DNA of 64,000 nt from Natronococcus pandeyae (GTDB lineage Archaea; Halobacteriota; Halobacteria; Halobacteriales; Natrialbaceae). Below, one piece after another: positions 32,376 to 40,734 of the stretch (the first letter of the stretch is position 1; the number at the start of each line of letters is the position of its first letter). Where the stretch lies: the NCBI RefSeq assembly GCF_008122205.1, contig NZ_PHNJ01000001.1, positions 310,001-374,000 of the forward strand, in the 5' to 3' direction. The notes below the pieces were generated by a model. It did no database searches and was not told the DNA's origin. It saw nothing but the letters and a program-made list of their open reading frames with translations. Position numbers and translations under genes: made by a program.

Positions 32376-34472
32376 TTATCGAATCTTCTCGCCGACCTCA
32401 GCATCGCCGTGGGTCGTCAGCAGGTCCGCCTGCTCGCCGGCGGCGAGAATCATGCCGTTGGACTCGACGCCGAACAGTTCGGCGGGCTCCATGTTCGCGA
32501 GCAGGACGCACTTCTCGCCGGGCAGTTCCTCGAGGTCGTGGAGCTGTTTGATCCCCGCGACGACCTGGCGGGTCTCGAAGCCGATGTCGACCTCGAGTCG
32601 CGCGAGGTCGTCGGCACCGTCGATACCCTCTGCCGTCTCGATCCGTCCGACGCGGATGTCGACGTTCTGGAACTCCTCGAAGCCGATCCGGTCCTCGAGC
32701 AGGGGCTCGAGGTCGTCTACGTCTGCCATATCTCCGGCTTCGTCCTCGTCGGTGTCGTCGCTTTCGGTTTCCTCGTCGTCACCGCCGCTCGCCGCGGCCG
32801 CGACGCGTTCTTCGAGCTTCTCGTTGAGTTCCGCGACGCGGTCGTCCTCGATCTTCGCGAACAGCTCGCCCGGTTCGTCGAAGCTCCGCGGCGGGGCCTC
32901 GAGAGCGTCCTCGAGGTGGGCGTCGGCGATGTCGCCCTCCTCACCGATCTGTGTCCACAGCAGTTGACTCTTCTCGGGCGTGATCGGCTCGAGCAGGACG
33001 GCGACGGCCTTGGCGATCTGGACGCAGTCGCGGATGACCTGTGCGGCCTTCTCGGGCTCCTCGTCGGTGAGCTTCCAGGGCTCGTTGCGCTGGATGTACT
33101 CGTTGCCGAACTGGGCGAGTCGCGTCGCGGCCTGGCCGATCCCGCGCAGCGAGTAGTCGTTGACGGCCTCGCGGGTTTCACCGATGGCGCCCTCGATGCG
33201 CTCGTGGACCTCTTCGGAGACTTCGGCCTCCGGCGTCCCCTCGAAGTTCCGGTAGGCAAAGAGCAGCGAGCGGTACCAGAAGTTACCGACCGTGCCGACG
33301 AGTTCGCCGTTGACCTTCTCCTGGAAGGCGTCCCAGGAGAAGTCGACGTCCTGCTGGAGACCCCCGGTCGTCGTCAGGTAGTATCGCAGCAGGTCCGGGT
33401 GGAAGCCCTCGTCCAGGTACTCCTTCGCCCAGATTGCCCGGTTGCGACTCGTCGAGAGCCCCTTTCCGTTGATCGTGATGAAGCCCGTCGCGGCGACGGC
33501 TCGTGGGGCGTTGTAGTCGGCTCCCTCGAGCATCGCCGGCCAGAAGACGGTGTGGTGCTGGATGATGTCCCGGCCGATGATGTGGACGATCTCGCCGTCA
33601 TCCTTCCAGACGCGCTCCCAGTCGTACTCATCGGTCCCGACGCGCTCGGAGTACTGCTTCGTCGAGGCGACGTACTCGATCGGCGCGTCGACCCAGACGT
33701 AGAGGACGATGTCTTCGTCCGCTTCCTCTCCTGGATAGTCGATCCCCCACTCCATATCGCGGGTGAGACACCAGTCCTGCAGCCCCTCGTCGATCCACTG
33801 GCGGGGCTGGTTGCGGGCGTTCGAGGTTCCCTCGAGGCCGTCCAGGAACTCGGTCAGGTACTCTTCGAACTCCGAGACGCGGAAGAACTTGTGCGTCCGC
33901 TCGCGGTACTCGGCCGGGTTCCCGGTGATCGTGCTCGTCGGATCCTCGACCTCGCCGGGCTCCAAGTGGCGCTGACAGCCCTCGTCGCACTCGTCGCCGC
34001 GGGCCTTCTCGCCGCAGTAGGGACAGGTGCCCTCGACGTAGCGATCGGGGAGGTACTGGTCGGCGTCGGGATCGTAGGCGACCTGGATCTCCTTCTCGTA
34101 GACGTAGCCCTCCTCGTCCAGCGTGCGGACGATCTCCTGGGTCAGTTCGGTGTTGGTCTCGTCGTGAGTGTGGCCGTAGTTGTCGAAGTCGACGTTGAAC
34201 TTCGGGAACGTCTCCTCGTACTGGTCGTGCCACTCGAGCGCGAACTCTTCGGGGTCGACGCCCTCTTGCTCGGCGTTGACGGCGACCGGCGTGCCGTGCA
34301 TGTCCGAGCCGGAGACGTAGGCCGTCTCCTGGCCCAGCGTCTCGAGCGCGCGGTTGAAAGCGTCTGCGCCGATGTAGCCGCGGAGGTGACCGATGTGGAG
34401 GTCGCCGTTCGCGTACGGCAACCCGCAGGTCACGACCGCGGGACGGTCCGTCGGAAAGTCGTCGTTACTCAT
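32376..34472 (-). CDS. metG: Methionyl-tRNA synthetase
   Basis: Class I synthetase of 698 residues. HIGH motif at 26-29 ('ANGDLHIGHLRGY'), a zinc knuckle with Cys150, Cys153, Cys162 and Cys166, the KMSKS-equivalent loop 'GKGLSTSRN', an anticodon-binding helical domain, an acidic linker rich in Asp/Glu (about 565-590), and a C-terminal EMAP/tRNA-binding domain ('VDIRVGRIETAEG' to the end). The KMSKS motif is divergent (KGLSTSR), as in other archaeal enzymes of this type. The gene stands alone with a 280-base spacer to the next gene. Confidence 0.98.
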   Translation of the reverse strand: MSNDDFPTDRPAVVTCGLPYANGDLHIGHLRGYIGADAFNRALETLGQETAYVSGSDMHGTPVAVNAEQEGVDPEEFALEWHDQYEETFPKFNVDFDNYGHTHDETNTELTQEIVRTLDEEGYVYEKEIQVAYDPDADQYLPDRYVEGTCPYCGEKARGDECDEGCQRHLEPGEVEDPTSTITGNPAEYRERTHKFFRVSEFEEYLTEFLDGLEGTSNARNQPRQWIDEGLQDWCLTRDMEWGIDYPGEEADEDIVLYVWVDAPIEYVASTKQYSERVGTDEYDWERVWKDDGEIVHIIGRDIIQHHTVFWPAMLEGADYNAPRAVAATGFITINGKGLSTSRNRAIWAKEYLDEGFHPDLLRYYLTTTGGLQQDVDFSWDAFQEKVNGELVGTVGNFWYRSLLFAYRNFEGTPEAEVSEEVHERIEGAIGETREAVNDYSLRGIGQAATRLAQFGNEYIQRNEPWKLTDEEPEKAAQVIRDCVQIAKAVAVLLEPITPEKSQLLWTQIGEEGDIADAHLEDALEAPPRSFDEPGELFAKIEDDRVAELNEKLEERVAAAASGGDDEETESDDTDEDEAGDMADVDDLEPLLEDRIGFEEFQNVDIRVGRIETAEGIDGADDLARLEVDIGFETRQVVAGIKQLHDLEELPGEKCVLLANMEPAELFGVESNGMILAAGEQADLLTTHGDAEVGEKIR

Positions 34473-34752
34473 ATGCGTGATCAGTCGGTGGCGGGCGTAA
34501 AACCCGCCGGTTTTCGGTCGATCGTTCGGATGGGGCGATACCTATCGACGGCAACGCGAACGTCCAGGTTTCGGTACCACGCTGGAGCCGTATGACCGGC
34601 GATTTTTGGGGTGGTGGTCCTCCGCCTGGCGACGGCACTATCCCCGCATCCGCATAGAACGAGCCGCGCGACCCTCGAGGACAGCGAGTGCCGTCATAGA
34701 TTCACTCGAGCGTACGAGCGGGGTCGACAAAAGTGTACTGCGACCGTGTCAC

Positions 34753-35079
34753 TCACTCGCCCGAGTCCCGGTCGACGACCCAGACGTCCGGCAGGAGGTC
34801 CAGCCGACTGCCGAAGAGGAGGCCGATACCGAGGAGCATGAAACCAAAGAAGGCAAGCGGAAAGACCACGCCGCCGGGATCGATCACCAGGACGACGGCG
34901 GTGCCGACCCACGCCAGCCAGGCCAGCGCCTCCCAGGGGCGTCCGTCGTAGAGTCGCCACGTCGCGAGCGAGAGCAAGAACCCGGCGAGCGCCGCTGCAA
35001 CGACGATCCCATCGACGACCGCCGATGCCGCCACGAGTCCCAGAAAGCCGACGAACGCGATGACGTCGAGTCGATCCAT
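34753..35079 (-). CDS. Small membrane protein, unknown
   Basis: 108-residue protein with three to four hydrophobic helices (about 4-24, 27-42, 50-66, 70-88) and a short polar end. I do not recognise a family. The ATG at 35079 follows a GAGGTGAT sequence that resembles a ribosome-binding site; a GTG three codons upstream is possible. It begins 11 bases after the stop of the decarboxylase gene and is probably cotranscribed with it. Confidence 0.7.
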   Translation of the reverse strand: MDRLDVIAFVGFLGLVAASAVVDGIVVAAALAGFLLSLATWRLYDGRPWEALAWLAWVGTAVVLVIDPGGVVFPLAFFGFMLLGIGLLFGSRLDLLPDVWVVDRDSGE

Positions 35080-35089
35080 CCCTATCACC

Positions 35090-36187
35090 TCAGTCGTCGC
35101 TGGTGATCGGTACGCTGGCGCGCACCTCGAGTCGGTCCAGATCGCCGATGAAGGAGGCGAGCATCTCGCGGGTCACGTGGGGCATGCAGACGACCCGGAG
35201 TTCGCCCGTCGCGGTCCGGGAGATGCGCCACCCTCGAGCGCGAAGCGCGTCGAACGTCGAGCGCGGAACGCTCGCGGCCACGAGCGGCAGCGTCGGGTCG
35301 ACGACCTCGTAGCCCCGCTTCTCTAAGGCCTCCGCCAGCCATTCGGCGTTGTTCTGCGAGCGGACGTACTGCCGGCGGTAGCCGTCGGGCCACAGCGCCT
35401 CCATCGCGGCGACCGCGCTCGCGACGCCCGCGCCCGAGCGAGTTCCCGTGAGCGTCGCCTGGGAGGTCGACTCGAGGTACGGCGTGTCGACGGCGAGGTG
35501 GTCGAGGAGGTCGGCCGAGCGAACGAGCAGTCCGCCGGCGGGAACGGCGGCCTGGCCCATCTTGTGCGGGTCGATCGTCATGGTGTCGACCGGTGCGTGG
35601 CCGAAGTGCCACTCGTCGTCGGTAAAGGGGAGGACAAAACCACCCCAGGCAGCGTCGACGTGGAGCATGGCGTCGACCGACCGTGCGACGCGGCCGAGTT
35701 CCGGAATCGGATCGACGCGGCCGTACTCGGTCGTTCCCGCGACGCCGACGACGAGTGCGGTGTCGGAATCGACGCAGGACCGAACGGCTGCGAGGTCCGC
35801 ACGGTGGTCGTCGTCGGTCGGGACGATCCGAAGTTCGACCTCGAGCAGGTCGGCGGCCTTCTGGAAACTGAAGTGGCCCGACTCGGGCATGACGACGTTC
35901 GGCGTCCGCGAGTCGGCCCGCTCCCGGGCGATGCGGACGGCCTGGATGTTCGCCTCCGTTCCGCCGCTGGCGACGTATCCCGCCGGATCCTCGAGGCCGG
36001 CTACCTCGCCGAGCAGCGAGATCGCCTCGCGCTCGAGTTCCGCGACCTGCGGGTAGGTGCCGGGATCGCCGGGGTTCGTCGCGAGAAATCGTTCGGCCGC
36101 GTCGCGGGCGACTGGGTGTGGCTCGGTACACATCGACGAGAGCACCCGGTCGAAATCCTGTGGCTCGACCTCGCGCACGGCGTCCAT
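35090..36187 (-). CDS. mfnA: L-tyrosine/L-aspartate decarboxylase (MfnA type)
   Basis: PLP-dependent group II decarboxylase. In archaea the family makes tyramine for methanofuran or beta-alanine for coenzyme A; as haloarchaea lack methanofuran, beta-alanine supply by aspartate decarboxylation (PanD role) is the likely task. The 365-residue protein shows '[14 protein letters not shown]', 'HFSFQKAA', '[13 protein letters not shown]' and the PLP lysine Lys209 in '[10 protein letters not shown]'. The Cys-rich features of bacterial PanD are absent. Upstream of a small membrane-protein gene. Confidence 0.93.
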   Translation of the reverse strand: MDAVREVEPQDFDRVLSSMCTEPHPVARDAAERFLATNPGDPGTYPQVAELEREAISLLGEVAGLEDPAGYVASGGTEANIQAVRIARERADSRTPNVVMPESGHFSFQKAADLLEVELRIVPTDDDHRADLAAVRSCVDSDTALVVGVAGTTEYGRVDPIPELGRVARSVDAMLHVDAAWGGFVLPFTDDEWHFGHAPVDTMTIDPHKMGQAAVPAGGLLVRSADLLDHLAVDTPYLESTSQATLTGTRSGAGVASAVAAMEALWPDGYRRQYVRSQNNAEWLAEALEKRGYEVVDPTLPLVAASVPRSTFDALRARGWRISRTATGELRVVCMPHVTREMLASFIGDLDRLEVRASVPITSDD

Positions 36188-36242
36188 ACCCCCACATTCA
36201 TCAACTGGGTGTTATGGATTGCGTTCTCCGACGCGAGGACGG

Positions 36243-36976
36243 TCAGCACTCGTCGTACTCGTCGACGCGGTGCATGTCCTCGACGACGAGGTCGTTGCAG
36301 TGTTCGATGTACGTCTCGAAGTCGTGATCGTTGCCCCACCAGTCGGTCACGTCCCAGTCGTGGAAGTTACAGGTACCGCCGTTCTCGGAGCCGTGTTTCC
36401 CGAGCGCGTCGTTCCACTCGGCCCAGTTGTACGCGTACCAGCCGAGAACGTCGTCCTCCCGATTGACGTAGTTGTACGTCCCACCGAAGGCGTCTCGAAG
36501 GCCGGGCTGGAGGTTTTCGTGATCCGGACCGTCGGGTCGTCCCCGTGGAGGTGTCGGTAGTCTCTGACGAACTGCGCCAGTTTCTTGCCGTTCCACCAGG
36601 CGATGTCCTTCGACGTCTCCCAGCTACAGTCGGAGTCCCACCACCAGCCGATCACCTCGCCCTCGTACCCTCCCTCGTGGAGGTGCGCCTCCGCGTTCTC
36701 GAAGGCACCCTTGGCGTCGCCCTCGTCCTTGTTCTTCCAGCCGTGAACGTGAACCAGCAGGTCGTCCTCACAGCCACGATCGAAGCAGGGGACGTCGTTC
36801 GTCTCGTAGTGATCTTTCTCCTCGAGTGCGTTCCCGTCACAGTCGAAGTGATCCCGCGTCGAGACGTAGCCAGTCGCCCACTCCTCGGCCGTCGCCGCGG
36901 TCGTCGCGGTCCCCAGCGTCGCCCCGACGGCAGTCGTCTGTAGGAACCGTCGCCGGTTTATGCGCGCCATTGTCAC
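36243..36976 (-). pseudogene. Decayed Tat-secreted alpha/beta hydrolase-like gene
   Basis: Two overlapping frames together resemble one secreted haloarchaeal hydrolase. The 5' frame has a Tat signal (RRRFLQTT) and 'LLVHVHGWKN', 'GEVIGWWWDSD' and 'LAQFVRDYRHLHGDDPTV', as far as the strand leading into the nucleophile elbow. After about 36520 similarity continues only in another frame ('LRDAFGGTYNYVNREDDVLGWYAYNWAEWNDALG' region and the His-rich C-terminus). The nucleophile GxSxG and following core (roughly 60-70 residues) are missing at the junction. So the gene has an internal deletion that also breaks the frame. The first frame still runs 209 residues. Confidence 0.75.
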
Positions 36977-37110
36977 ACAAGAAAAACCTCAGGTAGTCAT
37001 AAAATAATCTCTTTGGTTTTTCAAGAGCTGAGAAAGTTTTTACGAAAATCCTATTACGAAAAATCGAACCACGTTCCAGACGCCGCAAACGCGAGGTGAA
37101 CGGTGTCCAG

Positions 37111-39453
37111 TTAGCGAACCGAATCGAGCAGCAGTTTCTGCTCAACGCGCTTGACTTCGTGCTGGACGTCGCGGACGGCGTCGATGTTCGCCGAGATCGA
37201 ACTGACCCCCTCGTCGACGAGGAACTGGACCATCTCGGGTTTCGAACCGGCCTGGCCGCAGATACTCGTCTCGACGTCGTGCTCGCGGCAGGTTTCGATG
37301 ACGGTACCGATCAGTCGGAGGATGGCGGGGTGAAGTTCGTCGAACCGGTCGGCGACGTGCTCGTTGTTTCGGTCGACGGCGAGTGTGTACTGGGTGAGGT
37401 CGTTCGTCCCGAACGAGGCGAAGTCGATGCCGGCTCCGGCCATCTCCTCAACCGACAGCGCGGAGGCGGGCGTCTCGATCATCACGCCCCAGGTGCGCTT
37501 TTCCGGATCGATCCCGGCCTCTGTCATGAGCCGTTTGGCCTGGTAAACGTCCTCGGCGTCGTTGACCAGCGGAAACATGATCTCGACGTTGTCGTACCCC
37601 ATCTCGTACAGCTGGCGGAACGCCTCGAGTTCGTGTGCGAATACCTCCGGTCGATCCAGCGACCGTCGGATGCCGCGGTAGCCGAGCATCGGGTTGTGCT
37701 CGTTCGGTTCGTCCTCGCCGCCCTCGAGTTGGCGGAACTCGTCGGTCGGCGCGTCGAGCGTTCGCACGCGGACCGGCCGCGGGTAGAACTCGTCGGCGAC
37801 GCCGCGGATGCCCTGGACGAGTTCCTGGATGTAGGCGTCCTCGCCGTTCTCTTCGATGAACTTCGCCGGCGTCTGGTTCAGCGAGAGGATCATGTGTTCT
37901 GTTCGCAGGAGGCCGACGCCGTCGGCACCCGTCGCCGCGGCCCGTTCTGCGGCCTCGGGAATCGAGACGTTGACCTTGACCTCCGTCGCGGTCATCGGCT
38001 TGACCGGCGACTGCGGGCGGACCTCTTCGACGGGTTCGGCCTCCTCTTCGTCGGAGACGACGTCGCCCTCGAGCACGGAGCCCTTGTCGCCGTCGAGCGT
38101 GACGACCTGGCCGTCCTCGAGTACGCTGGTCGCGTTGGTCGTGCCGACGATCGCTGGGACGCCGAGCTCTCGGGAGACGATGGCGGCGTGGCTGGTCATG
38201 CCGCCCTCGTCGGTGATGATCCCGGCGGCGCGCTTCATCGCTGGCACCATATCGGGCATCGTCATCTCCGTGACGATGATGTCGCCGTCGCCGACCTTGT
38301 CGAGTTCGTCGAGTTTCGTCACGATCCGGGCCGCGCCGCTTACTCGCCCCGGGCTCGAACCGAGACCGTCGACGACGACGTCGCCGCTTCCGCTGGCCTC
38401 CGTTCCCGACGTCTCGCCGGTATCTGTCGTCTGAACGCCGCTTCCATCGGTGAGTCCCTTCGCGGCGTCGACGGCATCGTCTGTCACGTCGCTGCCTCCG
38501 GTGTCGCTCTCGTCGATCGTCGTGATCGGTCGCGACTGGAGCATGAAGACCTCTCCCTCAACGATCGCCCACTCGACGTCCTGTGGAGTGTCGTAGTGGT
38601 CCTCGACCCGTTCGCCGAGTTCGACGAGCCGATCGATCTCGTCCTGTGAGAGCACGCGCGCGTTCCGCTTGCCCTCGGGAACCTCGCGTTCGACCGTCTC
38701 GCCGGTCTCGTCGTCTTTGAGGTGCATGACTTTCTTTTCGGCGACGGTGACGTCGACGTCGCCGCCGTCACGCGGGATGACGTAGTTGTCGGGCGAGACG
38801 GCGCCGGAGACGACGGCCTCGCCGAGCCCCCAGGCGGCCTCGACGATCATCGTCGGATCGCCCGTCGAGGGGTGACTCGTGAACATGACGCCGGACTTCT
38901 CGGCGTCGACCATCTGCTGGACGACGACCGCGATGTTCACGGCGGAGTGGTCGAACCCCTTCTCCTGTCGGTAGTAGATCGCCCGCTGGGTGAACAGCGA
39001 GGCCCAGCAGCTTCGCACGCGGTCGAGCAAATCGTCCTCGGTAATGTTCAGGAACGTCTCCTGCTGGCCGGCGAAGGAGGCGTCCGGGAGGTCTTCCGCG
39101 GTCGCGGAGGAACGGACGGCGACGAACGCTTCCTCGTCGTCGCCGACCTGTCGGTAGGCGTCGAGAACCTCTTCGCGCAGGTCGTCGGGGAACGGCGTCT
39201 CGACGATGAGTTCCTGGGCGCGCTCGGCAGCCTCGGCGAGCGCGCTCGAGTCCTCGACGTCGACGTCGACCGCTTCGAACAGTTCCTCGTCGATATTCGC
39301 GTTCTCGATGAACGATCGGTAGGTGCCCGCAGTTACGACGAATCCAGGTGGGACAGGTAAGCCAGCGCCCGTGAGCTCGCCCAGAGAAGCTCCTTTGCCG
39401 CCGACTTTCTCGAGGTCACCGGCGCTGATTTCGTCCAACCAGAGTACAGCCAT
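37111..39453 (-). CDS. ppsA: Phosphoenolpyruvate synthase
   Basis: Makes PEP from pyruvate, ATP and water, the gluconeogenic counter-reaction to pyruvate kinase. The 780-residue protein has the N-terminal ATP-binding domain ('LDEISAGDLEKVGGKGASLGEL', 'RSSATAEDLPDASFAGQQET'), the swivelling phosphohistidine domain with His422 in 'GGMTSHAAIVSRE', and the C-terminal PEP/pyruvate barrel ('GVGLLRTEHMIL', 'NEHNPMLGYRGIR', 'VMIETPASAL', 'GTNDLTQYTLAVDR' and 'SICGQAGSKPE'). A Ser/Thr/Asp/Gly-rich linker of about 48 residues (313-360), longer than usual, joins the first two domains. The ATG at 39453 fits the family start. Its upstream region carries a 29-base tandem repeat. Confidence 0.97.
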   Translation of the reverse strand: MAVLWLDEISAGDLEKVGGKGASLGELTGAGLPVPPGFVVTAGTYRSFIENANIDEELFEAVDVDVEDSSALAEAAERAQELIVETPFPDDLREEVLDAYRQVGDDEEAFVAVRSSATAEDLPDASFAGQQETFLNITEDDLLDRVRSCWASLFTQRAIYYRQEKGFDHSAVNIAVVVQQMVDAEKSGVMFTSHPSTGDPTMIVEAAWGLGEAVVSGAVSPDNYVIPRDGGDVDVTVAEKKVMHLKDDETGETVEREVPEGKRNARVLSQDEIDRLVELGERVEDHYDTPQDVEWAIVEGEVFMLQSRPITTIDESDTGGSDVTDDAVDAAKGLTDGSGVQTTDTGETSGTEASGSGDVVVDGLGSSPGRVSGAARIVTKLDELDKVGDGDIIVTEMTMPDMVPAMKRAAGIITDEGGMTSHAAIVSRELGVPAIVGTTNATSVLEDGQVVTLDGDKGSVLEGDVVSDEEEAEPVEEVRPQSPVKPMTATEVKVNVSIPEAAERAAATGADGVGLLRTEHMILSLNQTPAKFIEENGEDAYIQELVQGIRGVADEFYPRPVRVRTLDAPTDEFRQLEGGEDEPNEHNPMLGYRGIRRSLDRPEVFAHELEAFRQLYEMGYDNVEIMFPLVNDAEDVYQAKRLMTEAGIDPEKRTWGVMIETPASALSVEEMAGAGIDFASFGTNDLTQYTLAVDRNNEHVADRFDELHPAILRLIGTVIETCREHDVETSICGQAGSKPEMVQFLVDEGVSSISANIDAVRDVQHEVKRVEQKLLLDSVR

Positions 39454-39663
39454 CTGTATCTGCGTGGACACCGGAGCGAATAAAGAAGGTTGCGAACGAT
39501 CGTGTAGATTAGATACTCGATAACGAGTCAGTTTTTCATTCCGGTGGCAAATTTCGCTCTTCCGGAGAAACGAGATGATCTCGTTCCTCACGTCTGGGTT
39601 CCCTCGTTCAGCGTACGCACGAGGGAACAGATCGGTTCATACCATCCGTTCGCTGGTTGGGAC

Positions 39664-39750
39664 ACACGACACCGATACGGACGGTCAGAAGAACACGACA
39701 CCGATACGGACGGTCAGAAGAACACGACACCGATACAGACGATCAGGAGA
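39664..39750. repeat. 29-bp tandem repeat, three copies, upstream of ppsA
   Basis: Copies at 39664-39692, 39693-39721 and 39722-39750; the first two are identical and the third differs at three positions. Each begins ACACGACACCGATAC. They fill the 327-base spacer between the end of the PhzF gene and the ppsA start, about 210 bases before ppsA. The period is not a multiple of three and no ORF of merit spans it. The rest of the spacer (39454-39663) has an A/T-rich zone near 39490-39545 where the promoter should lie. Confidence 0.85.
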
Positions 39751-39780
39751 ACACTGCCCTGTACGGCACGTCCGACCGGG

Positions 39781-40686
39781 TCAGGCCTCGAGAATCTCGT
39801 CCTCGTCCTCGTCAGGGACGGCGAGGGTTCCGTCCAGCGCCGTTACGCCGCGACCACCGACCTGTACGCGGTCGTCGACGCGAACGCGGACGGTGCCCGG
39901 CCGGTCGACGTAGTGGCCCTGCTCGAGTCGGAGTTCGTCGGGAAGGTCGTCGTCGAACGCCCCGAAGCGATCGAGGTACGCGCCCGCGGCGCCGCTGGCG
40001 GTGCCGGTGACCGGATCCTCCGGGACGCCCGCGCCGGGGGCAAACATGCGACCGTGAAGCGTCGAGGCAGCCTCGAGCGCATCGAACGTAAACAGATAGA
40101 TCCCTGTCACGTCGAGGTCGGTCGTGAGTTCCTCGATCGCCGCCATATCCGGCGCCGCGCTCCCGACGTCCGAGAGGTACGTGATCGGCACCATCAGAAA
40201 CGGCAGCCCCGTCGAGGACACTGCCAGCGGAAGATCGGCGCTCGCGCCCTCGAGCGCCGCCCGGTCGACCCCGAGAGCCTCGGCGACGCGGTCGTAGTCG
40301 ACCTCGACCTCGCGGACCGTCGGCGTGTCCTGGGTCATCCAGACGGTGCCGTTCGACTCGAGTTCGATCTCGAGGATGCCGACGTTCGTCTCGAGGGTCG
40401 TCGTGCCGGCTTCGAGTCCCTCGTCGTGAAGGTGTGCGTAGCTACCGATCGTGGCGTGCCCGCAGAGGTCGACCTCCTGGGTCGGGGTAAAGTACCGGAT
40501 TCGGCGGTCGGCGTCTGCGTCGTCGCTCGAGCGGAGGAACGCCGTCTCGCTCAGCGCGAGCTCCCGGGCGATCGCCTGCATCTGTTCGTCCGTGAGTCCA
40601 TCCGCCTCGGGAACGACGCCGGCTGGGTTCCCCGCCAACGGTTCGTCGGTGAACGCGTCGACCTGCAGGACCCGAATCGTGTCCAT
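39781..40686 (-). CDS. PhzF-family isomerase/epimerase
   Basis: 301-residue PhzF/YddE-like protein with the diaminopimelate-epimerase fold. It has 'QVDAFTDEPLAGNPAGVV', the catalytic glutamate Glu47 in 'LALSETAFL', 'RYFTPTQEVDLCGHATIGS' and a C-terminal 'VTGTASGAAGAYL' phosphate-like loop. The characterised member PhzF isomerises DHHA in phenazine synthesis, but most relatives have unknown substrates and no phenazine genes are nearby. ATG 40686 follows the family start; the frame extends ten codons further upstream. Confidence 0.9.
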   Translation of the reverse strand: MDTIRVLQVDAFTDEPLAGNPAGVVPEADGLTDEQMQAIARELALSETAFLRSSDDADADRRIRYFTPTQEVDLCGHATIGSYAHLHDEGLEAGTTTLETNVGILEIELESNGTVWMTQDTPTVREVEVDYDRVAEALGVDRAALEGASADLPLAVSSTGLPFLMVPITYLSDVGSAAPDMAAIEELTTDLDVTGIYLFTFDALEAASTLHGRMFAPGAGVPEDPVTGTASGAAGAYLDRFGAFDDDLPDELRLEQGHYVDRPGTVRVRVDDRVQVGGRGVTALDGTLAVPDEDEDEILEA

Positions 40687-40734
40687 ACCGTCGGCGTCGA
40701 ACGGACGGGGCATCAATCCATCGCCAGCGCTGGC

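Noticed and set aside
39664-39750. CRISPR array
   Set aside because: The copies are directly adjacent with no spacers, and no cas gene is in the window.
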